Positions 1 through 8,383 of a stretch of DNA of 28,636 bases are shown piece by piece. Origin of the DNA: Colivivens sp963645405. GTDB taxonomy: Bacteria; Bacteroidota; Bacteroidia; Bacteroidales; Bacteroidaceae. The position numbers and the translations under genes are program-made. The notes beneath the pieces were generated by a model. The model worked only from the letters and a program-made list of their open reading frames with translations. It searched no databases and was not told the DNA's origin. Position 1 is the first letter of the stretch. Every line of letters starts with the position of its first letter. The stretch covers positions 1 through 28,636 of the forward strand of contig CAVISR010000029.1 of assembly GCA_963645405.1 (NCBI GenBank), given 5' to 3'.

Positions 1-1
1 T

Positions 2-415
2 TCTGATGATGCTGCATACGTAAACTGGGGCTCTTCGTGCCGCATGCCGACCCAAGCCGAGTTTACTGAACTTTGCAATACCACCTACTGCACATGGACT
101 TGGACTAGCAAGACCAATTCCTCTGATGAAACTATCGACGGCTATGAAGTGACAAGCAAGACGAACGGCAACAGCATCTTTCTCCCTGCTTCGGGCTTTT
201 GCCACGAGAGCGACCTCGATGATCTCTGCTCGTGCGGCTACTACTGGTCAAGTACGCTCGGCAGCGACGACACGAGCACCGCGTTCGGCCTCTGCTTCAA
301 CAATGGCCGCTACGACAATGGCGACTCCGACGGCGACTTCGACAATGGCGACTTCTACGGCAACTTCTACGGCCGGTTATATGGCTACACCATTCGCCCC
401 GTCGCAGAACACTAA
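2..415 (+). CDS. FISUMP-domain surface protein, 3' end (partial)
   Basis: The frame is open from the window edge, so the N-terminus and start codon are missing. An internal ATG at 44 is inside the domain and is not the start. The visible part matches the C-terminal half of the Fibrobacter succinogenes major paralogous domain (a C-type-lectin-like fold common in secreted Bacteroidales proteins). The cues are WGSSCRMPTQAEFTELC, GNSIFLPASGF, GYYWSST and the closing TIRPV. Family members are usually extracellular, but their ligands are mostly unknown. The stretch 299-373 is 25 consecutive codons all ending in C or T, rich in Asp, Gly, Asn, Tyr and Phe, and contains a 27-nt in-frame duplication (314-340 and 341-367, 24 of 27 identical). 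Family assignment is fairly sure; function is not known. Confidence 0.75.
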   Translation, partial: SDDAAYVNWGSSCRMPTQAEFTELCNTTYCTWTWTSKTNSSDETIDGYEVTSKTNGNSIFLPASGFCHESDLDDLCSCGYYWSSTLGSDDTSTAFGLCFNNGRYDNGDSDGDFDNGDFYGNFYGRLYGYTIRPVAEH

Positions 416-491
416 AACTATACAAACCCGTTCCTTTGTTTAAAACGACAAGGAACGTGTATCAATAATCGTGTCTTGCATGCGAATGGAC

Positions 492-536
492 AAAGGTTGC
501 TTGGCAAGCTTGATGCTTGGCATGCAACCTTTTCTT
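492..536 (+). terminator. Intrinsic terminator after the FISUMP gene
   Basis: The arms AAAGGTTGC (492-500) and GCAACCTTT (524-532) pair. An inner AAGC/GCTT helix extends the stem, and a T-rich tract (TTTTCTTTTC) follows. It lies about 75 nt after the stop at 415. A weaker hairpin, GTTCCTTTG (430-438) with CAAGGAAC (449-456), precedes it. Confidence 0.65.
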
Positions 537-648
537 TTCAGTCGCATTCCTGTTATTGATCCTGTGTGGTTGCTTCAGTCCGTTTGCCTTCTCTACGGGA
601 AGCTGCATTTGCCTTACCCGTCAGTTTGATATCATTTTGACTTTCGTC

Positions 649-742
649 TATTCTTTAGCCAAATCGATGGAAAATCGCTTGATTTGGCTGTTGTATCGCC
701 TATTCTTTAGCCAAATCGAATGAAAATCCATCGATTTGGCTA
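649..742. repeat. Tandem pair of hairpins, 52-nt period
   Basis: TATTCTTTAGCCAAATCG occurs at 649 and again at 701. Each copy is followed by an inverted arm. Copy one pairs AGCCAAATC (657-665) with GATTTGGCT (681-689); copy two pairs AGCCAAATCG (709-718) with CGATTTGGCT (732-741). The loops differ (15 and 13 nt) while the stems are kept. It lies in the 416-894 non-coding gap. Its role is unknown; it could be a small palindromic repeat element. Confidence 0.7.
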
Positions 743-821
743 GGGTATAATGTATCTCGGTTGTTGGGCTATACATTCAATCGTGCATGGAAACCGCTGT
801 GCTATATATAATAGAAGCTAT

Positions 822-863
822 AAAAACCGGACGCCTCATGAAAAGATGAAACGTCCGGTTTGA
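822..863 (-). terminator. Intrinsic terminator of the dockerin-tailed zincin gene
   Basis: Perfect arms AAACCGGACG (824-833) and CGTCCGGTTT (852-861). Read on the minus strand, the second arm runs into TTTTTAT, giving a GC-rich stem plus T-run about 35 nt after the stop codon at 895. Confidence 0.75.
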
Positions 864-894
864 GATTTATCATAGAGCCAATCGGTGATGACTC

Positions 895-3333
895 TTAGTG
901 CTGTTTTATATACTCATATATCTGCAGTACATCCTGGGAGTCGACTACTCCGTCTGCATTGACATCATAGTCTGATGATGCTGAGGTGTCGTCGGCGGAC
1001 TGCATGCAGTTGTAGATTGCAAGCACGTCTTGTGAGTCGACTACTCCGTCGCCATTGATGTCTTCTGGAACGGATATTGAAACTGGTTTAAGCACTGCGA
1101 GGTCGGTCAACACGATTCGTGACTTTGACTGGCACTCGAACTGCAGGGCGAACGGTGTTTCGGCTGTGATGTAGGCAGGGGTTGTGAATGTGAATTCAAA
1201 TGGGGTGATGTCCTTCTCTGTAGCTGAGTTTGTGCACTCTGCATTCACCAGCACGGTCGGGCTTGTCTTGTCGGAAACCGGGATGGTGTCTGTGCCGTTC
1301 ACCAGTGATACTCCTACCTTTGGTGCGCCTTCGTCGGATTCTGTCCATGCGAGTCCACCGTTGAAAACGTATTGTGTGGAAGGTACAAGTCCTGTGAAGG
1401 TATAGTGGTAGGTCTCTCCTCCGTCTTTATAATAGAGCATGAGCATTCGTGACTGGTCGTAGGCATGACCTCCGTTGACTACGTAACCTTCATAAACCAT
1501 GGATGTGCCTTTGCCCGGGTCCATGTAGTGGGTGTTGAGTCCGTTGGCTGAGCCCCACAGCAACTGATATGTGCTGGTGCTTCCCCATCCATGTTTGTTT
1601 GGTTTGCTTTCAGAACCGGTTGCTCCTTCTGCATCCCATGCATAGATGATGTTGGGATAGAAGTTCAGTGTGTAGGTGTTGGTGATGTTGCCGTCCTGGT
1701 CCTTGAGCACTACCTTGCCTGTGCCTGGAATGGATGTAGGCTGGGTGATTTCGCATGTGCCGTTGAAGGTTGAGTTGAGAGCAACGCTTATCTGGCAGCT
1801 GTCGGCAACGGTCGACGGATGGCGGGCTATGTTGTATGTCTTCTTTCCTATTTCGAATGCAGGATAGAGTTTGTTGCCGATGACGAGTGAGTCGATGGTC
1901 ATTGATTCAACCACTTTCTGGAACTTCTGTACATCTTCATCTGTCATGATGAACCAGTGCTGTTCAGTTGCACTGCTTGCGAGTTTATAGCTTGCTACGG
2001 CTGCTGTTTTCTTGTTGATGGTCATTCCTTTGTAGGATGGGAAGCTGAAGCTGACCGGACGTGCGGTGAAGCAGCTCCACTCTTCTCCGATGGTCACATC
2101 TTCGCGTGTCGGTATCAGTTGGAATTCCTGGTCAGAGCCTGGATTTGCCAACTTGCTGACTTTGATTACTTCGCTCGAGTTCTGTGTGGTGTGGGTGAGA
2201 TATTTGCCTGTGGCTACATTCTTGAACATGTACTTCCCGATTTCGGGATTGAATGAAATGTACCATGCTGAAGAGTCGTTGACTTCGGTGTGCAGGGTTG
2301 TTGTTGTGAATTTGCCTACTCCAAGGTATGAGGTGTAGAGTCCGCCTGCTTCGTCCGCATTCTTGATGTAGTACTTGGTGCTGTCCTCGATGTCGACACT
2401 GTAGTATGGGTAGCCGTTGTCGTAGCTGGCAGGAAGGCTCATTCCGTCTTCGTGGAGGGCATGGGTGATGAGCACGTTGCCCATGTAGAGCACTTTGTTG
2501 CCAGAGTCTTCGTGGGCTCCGTTGATTCCGTATGCAAGTGGACTTCCGCCTGATGCCCACATGTGGGTGCCGTCGCCATAAACTCTCACTTCGTCGTTGT
2601 TCTCGATGAACTGTATCATCTTGTTGGCGCGGTCTCCAAGCCAGTAGCCCCATGTCCGGTTGGAACGGAGGTCGGTGCTGTTGGTCCATGCACCTACTTG
2701 ACCTACGCCCATCACGTGGTTGAGCTCATGCAGCATAGTTCCTGTACGCTGATATCCTGCACTGGCACCCACATTGATGTGCTTTGACCAGTAGCTTCCG
2801 TCGGCTGTTGGTGTGCCGGCACTATAGCTTACTGACACGGTACAGCTGTTGATTCCCGACCATGTGTTGTAGAGTTCCTGGGCTTCGGCAACTGCTGCCT
2901 GTAGACGGCTTTTCGCGGCATCGTCGGCGCTGCCAGTCCATAATGATAGGGTGACATTGCTCTTTGGCAATGTGGCAATTTTCACTACATTTCCGTAGCC
3001 CACTTCTCCGTTGGCATTGATTGCGTATGCTCTCACATAATAGAAGGTGGCTGGAGTGAGGTTTTTCATGTAATACAGCTTGCCATTGCGCGAGTAGTAA
3101 TCTGTTGTGGTTGAGTCGTTGATGGTAGGGGTTTTGGTTTCGCTGCTGTAGCAGAATCCGTCTTCCTTGATGTTGCTGCCTGTTATGGTACTTCTACCGA
3201 GTGCAGCTGTTGAGCCTCGTGCAACGAATTTGTTGGTCACTACCACTGGGGCTGTGCTTTGTGCTTTGATCATCATTGGTAGTCCGAGCAATAGGACTAC
3301 GAGCATGGTTTTCGTTAGTTTTTTAAGTTTCAT
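895..3333 (-). CDS. Secreted putative zinc metallopeptidase with Fn3-like and dockerin-like domains
   Basis: The 812-aa protein begins with a signal peptide (residues 1-25, ending IKAQS). A fibronectin-III-like module follows at about 30-122 (FYYVRAYAINANGEVGYG is typical). A zincin segment carries the HExxH motif HELNH at 202-206. This is followed by MGVGQ, so the third zinc ligand expected in HExxHxxGxxH metzincins is replaced by Gln212. The middle (about 330-480) has ricin-like or lectin-like features such as YYIKNADEAGGLYTSYLG. The C-terminus (757-812) has two Ca-binding DxNxDGxVD repeats (DINGDGVVD and DVNADGVVD), each followed by SQDVL, as in type I dockerins. No T9SS tail is seen. The substrate is unknown. 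If catalysis is retained, another residue must supply the third ligand. Confidence 0.7.
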   Translation of the reverse strand: MKLKKLTKTMLVVLLLGLPMMIKAQSTAPVVVTNKFVARGSTAALGRSTITGSNIKEDGFCYSSETKTPTINDSTTTDYYSRNGKLYYMKNLTPATFYYVRAYAINANGEVGYGNVVKIATLPKSNVTLSLWTGSADDAAKSRLQAAVAEAQELYNTWSGINSCTVSVSYSAGTPTADGSYWSKHINVGASAGYQRTGTMLHELNHVMGVGQVGAWTNSTDLRSNRTWGYWLGDRANKMIQFIENNDEVRVYGDGTHMWASGGSPLAYGINGAHEDSGNKVLYMGNVLITHALHEDGMSLPASYDNGYPYYSVDIEDSTKYYIKNADEAGGLYTSYLGVGKFTTTTLHTEVNDSSAWYISFNPEIGKYMFKNVATGKYLTHTTQNSSEVIKVSKLANPGSDQEFQLIPTREDVTIGEEWSCFTARPVSFSFPSYKGMTINKKTAAVASYKLASSATEQHWFIMTDEDVQKFQKVVESMTIDSLVIGNKLYPAFEIGKKTYNIARHPSTVADSCQISVALNSTFNGTCEITQPTSIPGTGKVVLKDQDGNITNTYTLNFYPNIIYAWDAEGATGSESKPNKHGWGSTSTYQLLWGSANGLNTHYMDPGKGTSMVYEGYVVNGGHAYDQSRMLMLYYKDGGETYHYTFTGLVPSTQYVFNGGLAWTESDEGAPKVGVSLVNGTDTIPVSDKTSPTVLVNAECTNSATEKDITPFEFTFTTPAYITAETPFALQFECQSKSRIVLTDLAVLKPVSISVPEDINGDGVVDSQDVLAIYNCMQSADDTSASSDYDVNADGVVDSQDVLQIYEYIKQH

Positions 3334-3410
3334 TTGTTTGTTAGCTTTTGAGATATAGTTAGTTAGAATGATTTCATGATATGTGGCATGGATTCAGCAC
3401 TTGCGGAAGC

Positions 3411-4274
3411 CTATCCTTTGACGACTCTTGTTTCCATCGCAAAGTTCTTTTCCATGTTGGCTGTCTCGTCGCAGGCAGAGGTGTGTGCTGATATGTCGTC
3501 AACGTAGTGAACCACCAGCGCTTCCTGATTGCATGGCACTACCGGACTGCCGAACTCACGCTTGCCGTGATGTGCCAGCACGCAATGGATGATTCTTATA
3601 GTCTCTTCGTTTGGCACTCCGAACTCGTTGAGTTTGTTGTGGAGCACGTGTGCTGATATATAGATGTGCCCCAGCAGATACATGTATTTGGTGGGTTCCA
3701 TGGCATCGTCGTATTCCTTCAGTTTGCCGTAGTCGTGGAAGAGTACTGCGATGATGCATCTCTCGAGCTTGATTGGCGGCAATGTGGGGTAGAGTCCGAG
3801 CAGCATGTTGAGCAACTCGTATGTGTGGTTGAGCAGTCCTCCCTTGAAGGCATGGTGCATGCCGGTGGCTGCTGTCTGAGTCCTGTAGCTGGCATAGAGT
3901 GCGTCGCTCTCTTTTCGGATGAAGTCAATCAACAGCTGGTCGTTGCAAAGGTCGAGCAGTTTGCTGATGCACGAGTCCCACAAGGCTTTCTCTATCGGAC
4001 GCGGGATGATGGCATAGAGCGAATCTTCGGGAGTTGCCGGGTGGCAGTCGCGGAAATTGCTGAAGTCCGCTCTCCTCGGGAACTTCACTGTGGCAAGATA
4101 TTTCACGTCTGCCTTTATGATGTCGCCCATGTCGGGACCTTCACCTTCATTCACATCCCAAATGGAGAACGTGTATGCTTCCCCTTTTTGTCTGGATATC
4201 TTTATCGTGGCAAAATTGCTGCCGTTCTTGGCTTTTTGATTGGACCGTGTTAAAACTATGTATTCTTCAACCAT
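3411..4274 (-). CDS. yhaM: YhaM-like 3'-5' exoribonuclease (OB fold + HD domain)
   Basis: With the start at 4274 the protein is 287 aa. The OB-type N-terminal part spans about residues 1-95 (YTFSIWDVNEGEGPDMGD, then ADVKYLATVKF). An HD phosphohydrolase domain follows, with motifs in the order HHAFKGGLLNH (140-150), FHDYGKLKEY (179-188, metal-binding His180-Asp181), GHI (202-204), AHHGKREFGSPVVP (234-247) and HYVDD. This order is that of the YhaM/CBF1 family, which trims RNA and DNA from the 3' end in the cytoplasm. The frame continues upstream, but the -7 box at 4303-4310 would place the transcript start near 4295. That excludes the farther starts and supports the ATG at 4274. It is divergent from the next gene, and the dockerin-tailed gene follows 77 nt downstream in the same direction. 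Confidence 0.82.
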   Translation of the reverse strand: MVEEYIVLTRSNQKAKNGSNFATIKISRQKGEAYTFSIWDVNEGEGPDMGDIIKADVKYLATVKFPRRADFSNFRDCHPATPEDSLYAIIPRPIEKALWDSCISKLLDLCNDQLLIDFIRKESDALYASYRTQTAATGMHHAFKGGLLNHTYELLNMLLGLYPTLPPIKLERCIIAVLFHDYGKLKEYDDAMEPTKYMYLLGHIYISAHVLHNKLNEFGVPNEETIRIIHCVLAHHGKREFGSPVVPCNQEALVVHYVDDISAHTSACDETANMEKNFAMETRVVKG

Positions 4275-4302
4275 GATTTCATCAGTTATCGGTATTCGTC
4301 TG

Positions 4303-4310
4303 CAAAGGTA
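4303..4310 (-). promoter_or_regulatory. -7 box of the yhaM-like gene
   Basis: The minus strand reads TACCTTTG, an exact match to the Bacteroidetes TAnnTTTG -7 consensus, 29 nt upstream of the chosen ATG. I see no clear TTTG at -33. Confidence 0.6.
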
Positions 4311-4355
4311 GTACATTTTTCTGACTTTTATGCCATAGGGCTTGAAGAAATTGTT

Positions 4356-4363
4356 TATCTTTG
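4356..4363 (+). promoter_or_regulatory. -7 box of the ATP-grasp/receiver gene
   Basis: TATCTTTG matches TAnnTTTG exactly and lies 36 nt before the ATG at 4400. With the minus-strand box at 4303-4310 it makes the 125-nt gap a divergent promoter region. Confidence 0.6.
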
Positions 4364-4399
4364 TGCTTTGAAACAATTTTCTTGGAGAGAAAAACCAAA

Positions 4400-7366
4400 A
4401 TGAAGAAAAATCAGTTGAGACTCAAGAACACCTCGTTCGTCGACTTGATGGCGCGGCGTATATTCAATATTCTAATAATAGCCAACCCGTATGATGCCTT
4501 CATGCTGGAGGACGACGGACGCATTGACGAGAAGATATTCGACGAGTATGCAAAGCTCGGACTCCGCTATCCGCCGAGGTTCTTCCAGGCAGCCAACGAG
4601 GAAGAGGCAAAGGCGTTGATGCGGAAATCGAAGTTTGAACTTGTCATCTGTATGCCGGGATGCGACAACAATGATGTGTTCGACATAGCGCGGAAGATAA
4701 AGTCTGCTTTCCCCGACATCCCGATTGTCATCCTCACCCCGTTCTCCCATGGCATCACGAAGCGGATGGAGAATGAGGACCTGAGCATATTCGAGTATGT
4801 GTTCTGCTGGCTCGGTAACACTGACCTGCTCTTGTCCATCATCAAACTGATGGAGGACAAGATGAACCTGCAGCACGATATTGAAACTGCTGGCGTGCAG
4901 ATGATTCTGCTGGTGGAGGACGGCATACGGTTCTATTCCAGCATATTGCCCAACCTATATAAGTTTGTCCTGCAACAGAGCCTGGAATTTGCCACCGAGG
5001 CACTCAACTCCCAGTTGGAGACTCTCCGCATGCGCGGTCGTCCAAAGATTGTACTGGCACGTACTTACGAGGAGGCATGGAGCGTGTACAAGCAGTTCAA
5101 GGACAATACGTTGGGCGTTATCAGTGACTGCGAGTTTCCGAGGAACGGAAAGAAAGACCCGAAGGCTGGCTATCAGTTGCTGACGGACATCCGCAAGGAA
5201 GACCCGTTTGTTCCATTGATTCTGGAATCGTCGGAGTCTGACAACGGAGCATTTGCTGCCGAGTGCTATGCCAGCTTCATCGACAAAAACTCCAAGAAAC
5301 TCGACATCGACCTACGCCGGCTCATCCGCACCAACTTCGGTTTCGGTGACTTTATATTCAGAGACCCGGCAACACTGGAGGAAGTGGCACGCATAAGGAC
5401 ACTGAAGGACCTTCAGGACAACATCTTCACTCTGCCGCGTGAATCACTCCTGTATCACATCACGCGCAACAATGTCAGCCGTTGGCTCAGTTCGCGAGCC
5501 TTGTTCCCCATCTCCGACTTCCTGAAGAAAATCACGTGGGAGTCGCTGCAGGATGTGGATGCCCACAGGCAGATTATCTATGATGCCATTGTCAGTTACC
5601 GCAAGATGAAGAATCGAGGAGTTGTTGCCACATTCCGTCGTGACCGCTTCGACCGCTTCTCCAATTTTGCCCGTATAGGCGAAGGTTCGTTGGGAGGAAA
5701 AGGACGTGGACTGGCTTTCCTCGACCATATCATCTCCAGTCATGAAGATGAACTGAACAAGTTTGAGAATGCCGAGACCACCATTCCGAAGACCGTGGTT
5801 CTGTGTACCGATGTCTTTGATGAATTCATGGACACAAACGAACTCTATCAGATTGCGCTGAGCGATGTGCCCGATGAGGAAATCCTCAAGTATTTCCTGC
5901 ATGCACGTCTGCCAGAGCGCCTTGCAGAGGACCTTATGGCATTCCTCGATGTGGTGCGTGCACCTATTGCCATCCGCAGTTCGTCACTTCTCGAAGATGC
6001 CCATTACCAGCCTTTTGCCGGAGTCTACAGCACTTACATGATTCCGTATGTGGAGGACAAATATATTCATCTGAAACTCCTTGGCGATGCCATCAAGAGT
6101 GTGTATGCCTCTGTGTTCTATGCAGATTCAAAGGCTTACATGACTGCCACGAGCAACGTGATTGACCAGGAGAAGATGGCAGTGATTCTGCAGGAAGTCG
6201 TAGGAACACAGTATGAGAACTACTTCTATCCGAACATATCGGGAGTGGCACGCAGTGTCAACTATTACCCGATTGGCGACGAGAAAGCGGAGGAAGGAAC
6301 CGTGAACCTTGCCTTGGGACTCGGCAAATATATTGTGGACGGTGGCATGAGCCTTCGGGTTTGCCCTTACCATCCTCACCAAGTGCTGCAGACCAGCGAG
6401 ATGGAGATTGCATTGAGGGAAACGCAGACCTATCTGCTTGCCCTCGATACGAAGAACATTCGCGATGACTTCAAGGTGGACGACGGTTTCAACCTCATCA
6501 AGCTGATGGTGCGTGATGTGGAGAAAGACGGTTCGCTACAATATATATGCAGCACGTTTGACCCAATAGACCAATGCATCTACGACGGCTTCTACGAGGG
6601 ACGCAACCGCAAGCTCATAACCTTCTCCGGAGTGTTGCAGCAAGGCGTGTTCCCGTTGCCAGAGATTCTGCAGATGATACTGAAATATGGTGAGGAAGAG
6701 ATGAGACGCCCAGTGGAAATAGAGTTTGCCGTCAACCTCCATCCTGACAGAACCGGAGAGTTCTATCTGCTGCAGATTCGTCCGATGGTGGACAACAAGA
6801 TGGTCATTGACGAGGACTTGAATGCCATCCCCGACAACCAGTGCTTGCTCCGTAGCCACAATGCCATCGGATGTGGTATAATCACTGATGTGCAGGATGT
6901 ACTATATGTGAAGACCGACAACTATTCGGCTTCCAACAACCCTAGGATTGCAGAGCAGGTGGCTGCCATAAACAAGAAATACCTTGATGCTGACCAGTCC
7001 TACATCCTTGTTGGTCCCGGACGTTGGGGCAGCAACGACTCGTGGTTGGGCATACCGGTGAAGTGGCCGAACATAAGTGCAGCCAAGTTGATTGTTGAGG
7101 CAGGACTGAAGGACTATCGGATTGAACCGAGCCAGGGCACACACTTCTTCCAGAACCTTACATCGTTTGGTGTCGGTTATTTCATAGTGAACGACTATAT
7201 CGGTGATGGTGTTTACGATATCGATTACCTCAACTCCCTGCCAGCCGTGGAAGAAACCGACTTTGTGCGACTGGTGCGTGTGCCGCGTCCGTTGTCCATC
7301 AAGATTGACGGAATGAAGAAGGAAGGTGTGGTAGAGTATGGTGAAACCTCAGATTCGGAAGTATGA
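4400..7366 (+). CDS. Receiver-like domains fused to a PEP-synthase/PPDK ATP-grasp domain
   Basis: The protein is 988 aa from the ATG at 4400. A farther TTG at 4361 overlaps the promoter box and is unlikely. Residues about 20-150 and 160-330 look like two response-regulator-type folds. The second contains LLVEDGIRF, GVISD (Asp243, the likely acceptor position) and VPLILESSE. Residues about 420-800 form a PPDK/PEP-synthase N-terminal ATP-grasp domain: GEGSLGGKGRGLAF, PIAIRSSSLLEDAHYQPFAG, and the closing FYLLQIRPM near 790. The mobile phosphohistidine domain and the TIM-barrel PEP/pyruvate domain of true PEP synthases are missing. A conserved-looking C-terminal part follows (ILVGPGRWGSNDSWLG). 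Such proteins are often named PEP synthase in Bacteroidetes, but that reaction is not supported here. A signal-responsive ATP-dependent phosphotransferase is my inference. A spacer of repeats separates it from ribF. Confidence 0.8.
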   Translation: MKKNQLRLKNTSFVDLMARRIFNILIIANPYDAFMLEDDGRIDEKIFDEYAKLGLRYPPRFFQAANEEEAKALMRKSKFELVICMPGCDNNDVFDIARKIKSAFPDIPIVILTPFSHGITKRMENEDLSIFEYVFCWLGNTDLLLSIIKLMEDKMNLQHDIETAGVQMILLVEDGIRFYSSILPNLYKFVLQQSLEFATEALNSQLETLRMRGRPKIVLARTYEEAWSVYKQFKDNTLGVISDCEFPRNGKKDPKAGYQLLTDIRKEDPFVPLILESSESDNGAFAAECYASFIDKNSKKLDIDLRRLIRTNFGFGDFIFRDPATLEEVARIRTLKDLQDNIFTLPRESLLYHITRNNVSRWLSSRALFPISDFLKKITWESLQDVDAHRQIIYDAIVSYRKMKNRGVVATFRRDRFDRFSNFARIGEGSLGGKGRGLAFLDHIISSHEDELNKFENAETTIPKTVVLCTDVFDEFMDTNELYQIALSDVPDEEILKYFLHARLPERLAEDLMAFLDVVRAPIAIRSSSLLEDAHYQPFAGVYSTYMIPYVEDKYIHLKLLGDAIKSVYASVFYADSKAYMTATSNVIDQEKMAVILQEVVGTQYENYFYPNISGVARSVNYYPIGDEKAEEGTVNLALGLGKYIVDGGMSLRVCPYHPHQVLQTSEMEIALRETQTYLLALDTKNIRDDFKVDDGFNLIKLMVRDVEKDGSLQYICSTFDPIDQCIYDGFYEGRNRKLITFSGVLQQGVFPLPEILQMILKYGEEEMRRPVEIEFAVNLHPDRTGEFYLLQIRPMVDNKMVIDEDLNAIPDNQCLLRSHNAIGCGIITDVQDVLYVKTDNYSASNNPRIAEQVAAINKKYLDADQSYILVGPGRWGSNDSWLGIPVKWPNISAAKLIVEAGLKDYRIEPSQGTHFFQNLTSFGVGYFIVNDYIGDGVYDIDYLNSLPAVEETDFVRLVRVPRPLSIKIDGMKKEGVVEYGETSDSEV

Positions 7367-7476
7367 TACAGAAAAGCTTGACGCATGGAAGTACAGAAGC
7401 ATGATACAAGTACGGAAACATAACACTAAGTACAGAAGCATGACACAGAAAAGTACAGAAGCATGACACAGAGAAA
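7363..7476 (+). repeat. Degenerate tandem repeats joining the ATP-grasp gene to ribF
   Basis: Copies of ATGAYACAGAAAAG-type sequence begin at 7363 (overlapping the upstream stop TGA), 7401, 7420 (degenerate), 7440 and 7463. The 7463 copy is the ribF start codon itself. The last three copies are linked by AAGTACAGAAGC (7389, 7428, 7451). The whole spacer is made of this unit. Confidence 0.8.
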
Positions 7477-8383
7477 GATAAGGGTAGCGACAATAGGTTT
7501 TTTCGACGGTGTCCACAAGGGCCACCAGTACTTGATTCGTCAAGTGGCAGATGAGGCACGGCAGCGTGGAGGCACTTCAGTGGCAGTTACATTCTCCAAC
7601 TATCCGCGTTCGGTAATCCGTAAGGGGACGGAGATGCGCCTGCTCTCCACATGCGAGGAGAAAGTGCGCTTGTTGCGTCATTTCGGAGTCGATGAAGTGG
7701 CAGTGCTGGAATTTACTGAGGCACTTGCCAGTCAGAGCGCCTATGAATTCATGAAGAATACCCTCCACGATGACATGGGCATCGATGTCCTGGTCATTGG
7801 CTATGACCATCGTTTCGGACATAACCGGTCTGAAGGATTCGAGGATTATGTGCGCTATGGCAAAGAAATGGGAATGGACGTGCTGCAGGCACAGGTGTTC
7901 GAGGAAAACTATGTGACTGTCAGTTCATCGCTAATCAGAGAACAACTGCAATGCGGCATGGTGGCAGATGTGCCAAACCTGCTTGGATATGAGTATTCCG
8001 TCGGAGGGTTTGTGACTGGCGGCTTTCAGATTGGCAGAAAGATTGGCTATCCCACGGCAAACATACGGGTGGACGAGTACAAACTCATTCCTTGCGACGG
8101 AGTCTATGCAGTCAAGGCTGTGGTCGATGGCAAGGAGTACGATGGCATGCTCAACATCGGCTGCCGTCCTACATTCGACAATGGCAAGCGGTCGGTAGAG
8201 GTCAACCTCTTCAATTTCAATGTAGATATTTACAATGAACGCATTCGCGTTTATTTCATTGCGTTCATGCGCCACGAGAAGAAGTTCGGCTCAGTCGAGG
8301 AGTTCATAACCCAACTGTCGCAAGACGAGCAGCAGGCAAGAACCTTGCTCTCAACCAGTGGCGTCCATAAAAATTTGTTCTGA
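7463..8383 (+). CDS. ribF: Bifunctional riboflavin kinase / FAD synthetase
   Basis: This 306-aa cytoplasmic enzyme makes FMN from riboflavin and ATP, then FAD. The FAD-synthetase (nucleotidyltransferase) half spans about 1-165: GFFDGVHKGH (12-21, with the HxGH signature), GYDHRFGH (113-120) and SSSLIRE (154-160). The riboflavin kinase half spans about 180-300: GYPTANI (195-201), DGVYAV and NIGCRPTF (231-238). The N-terminus is shorter than in many relatives because the usual lead-in strand before VATIG is reduced to MTQRKIR. The start codon lies in the last copy of the upstream tandem repeat. The stop overlaps the next start by one base (TGATG), which suggests translational coupling. Confidence 0.93.
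   Translation: MTQRKIRVATIGFFDGVHKGHQYLIRQVADEARQRGGTSVAVTFSNYPRSVIRKGTEMRLLSTCEEKVRLLRHFGVDEVAVLEFTEALASQSAYEFMKNTLHDDMGIDVLVIGYDHRFGHNRSEGFEDYVRYGKEMGMDVLQAQVFEENYVTVSSSLIREQLQCGMVADVPNLLGYEYSVGGFVTGGFQIGRKIGYPTANIRVDEYKLIPCDGVYAVKAVVDGKEYDGMLNIGCRPTFDNGKRSVEVNLFNFNVDIYNERIRVYFIAFMRHEKKFGSVEEFITQLSQDEQQARTLLSTSGVHKNLF

Noticed and set aside
517..723. 68-codon plus-strand frame with a hydrophobic start
   Set aside because: It begins inside the terminator stem and runs through the tandem hairpins; no family likeness.
4361..4399. N-terminal extension of the ATP-grasp protein from TTG
   Set aside because: The TTG is part of the TATCTTTG promoter box; the ATG at 4400 gives a sensible start.
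7367..7462. Possible FMN riboswitch before ribF
   Set aside because: The gap is fully explained by tandem repeats and shows none of the conserved FMN-aptamer blocks.
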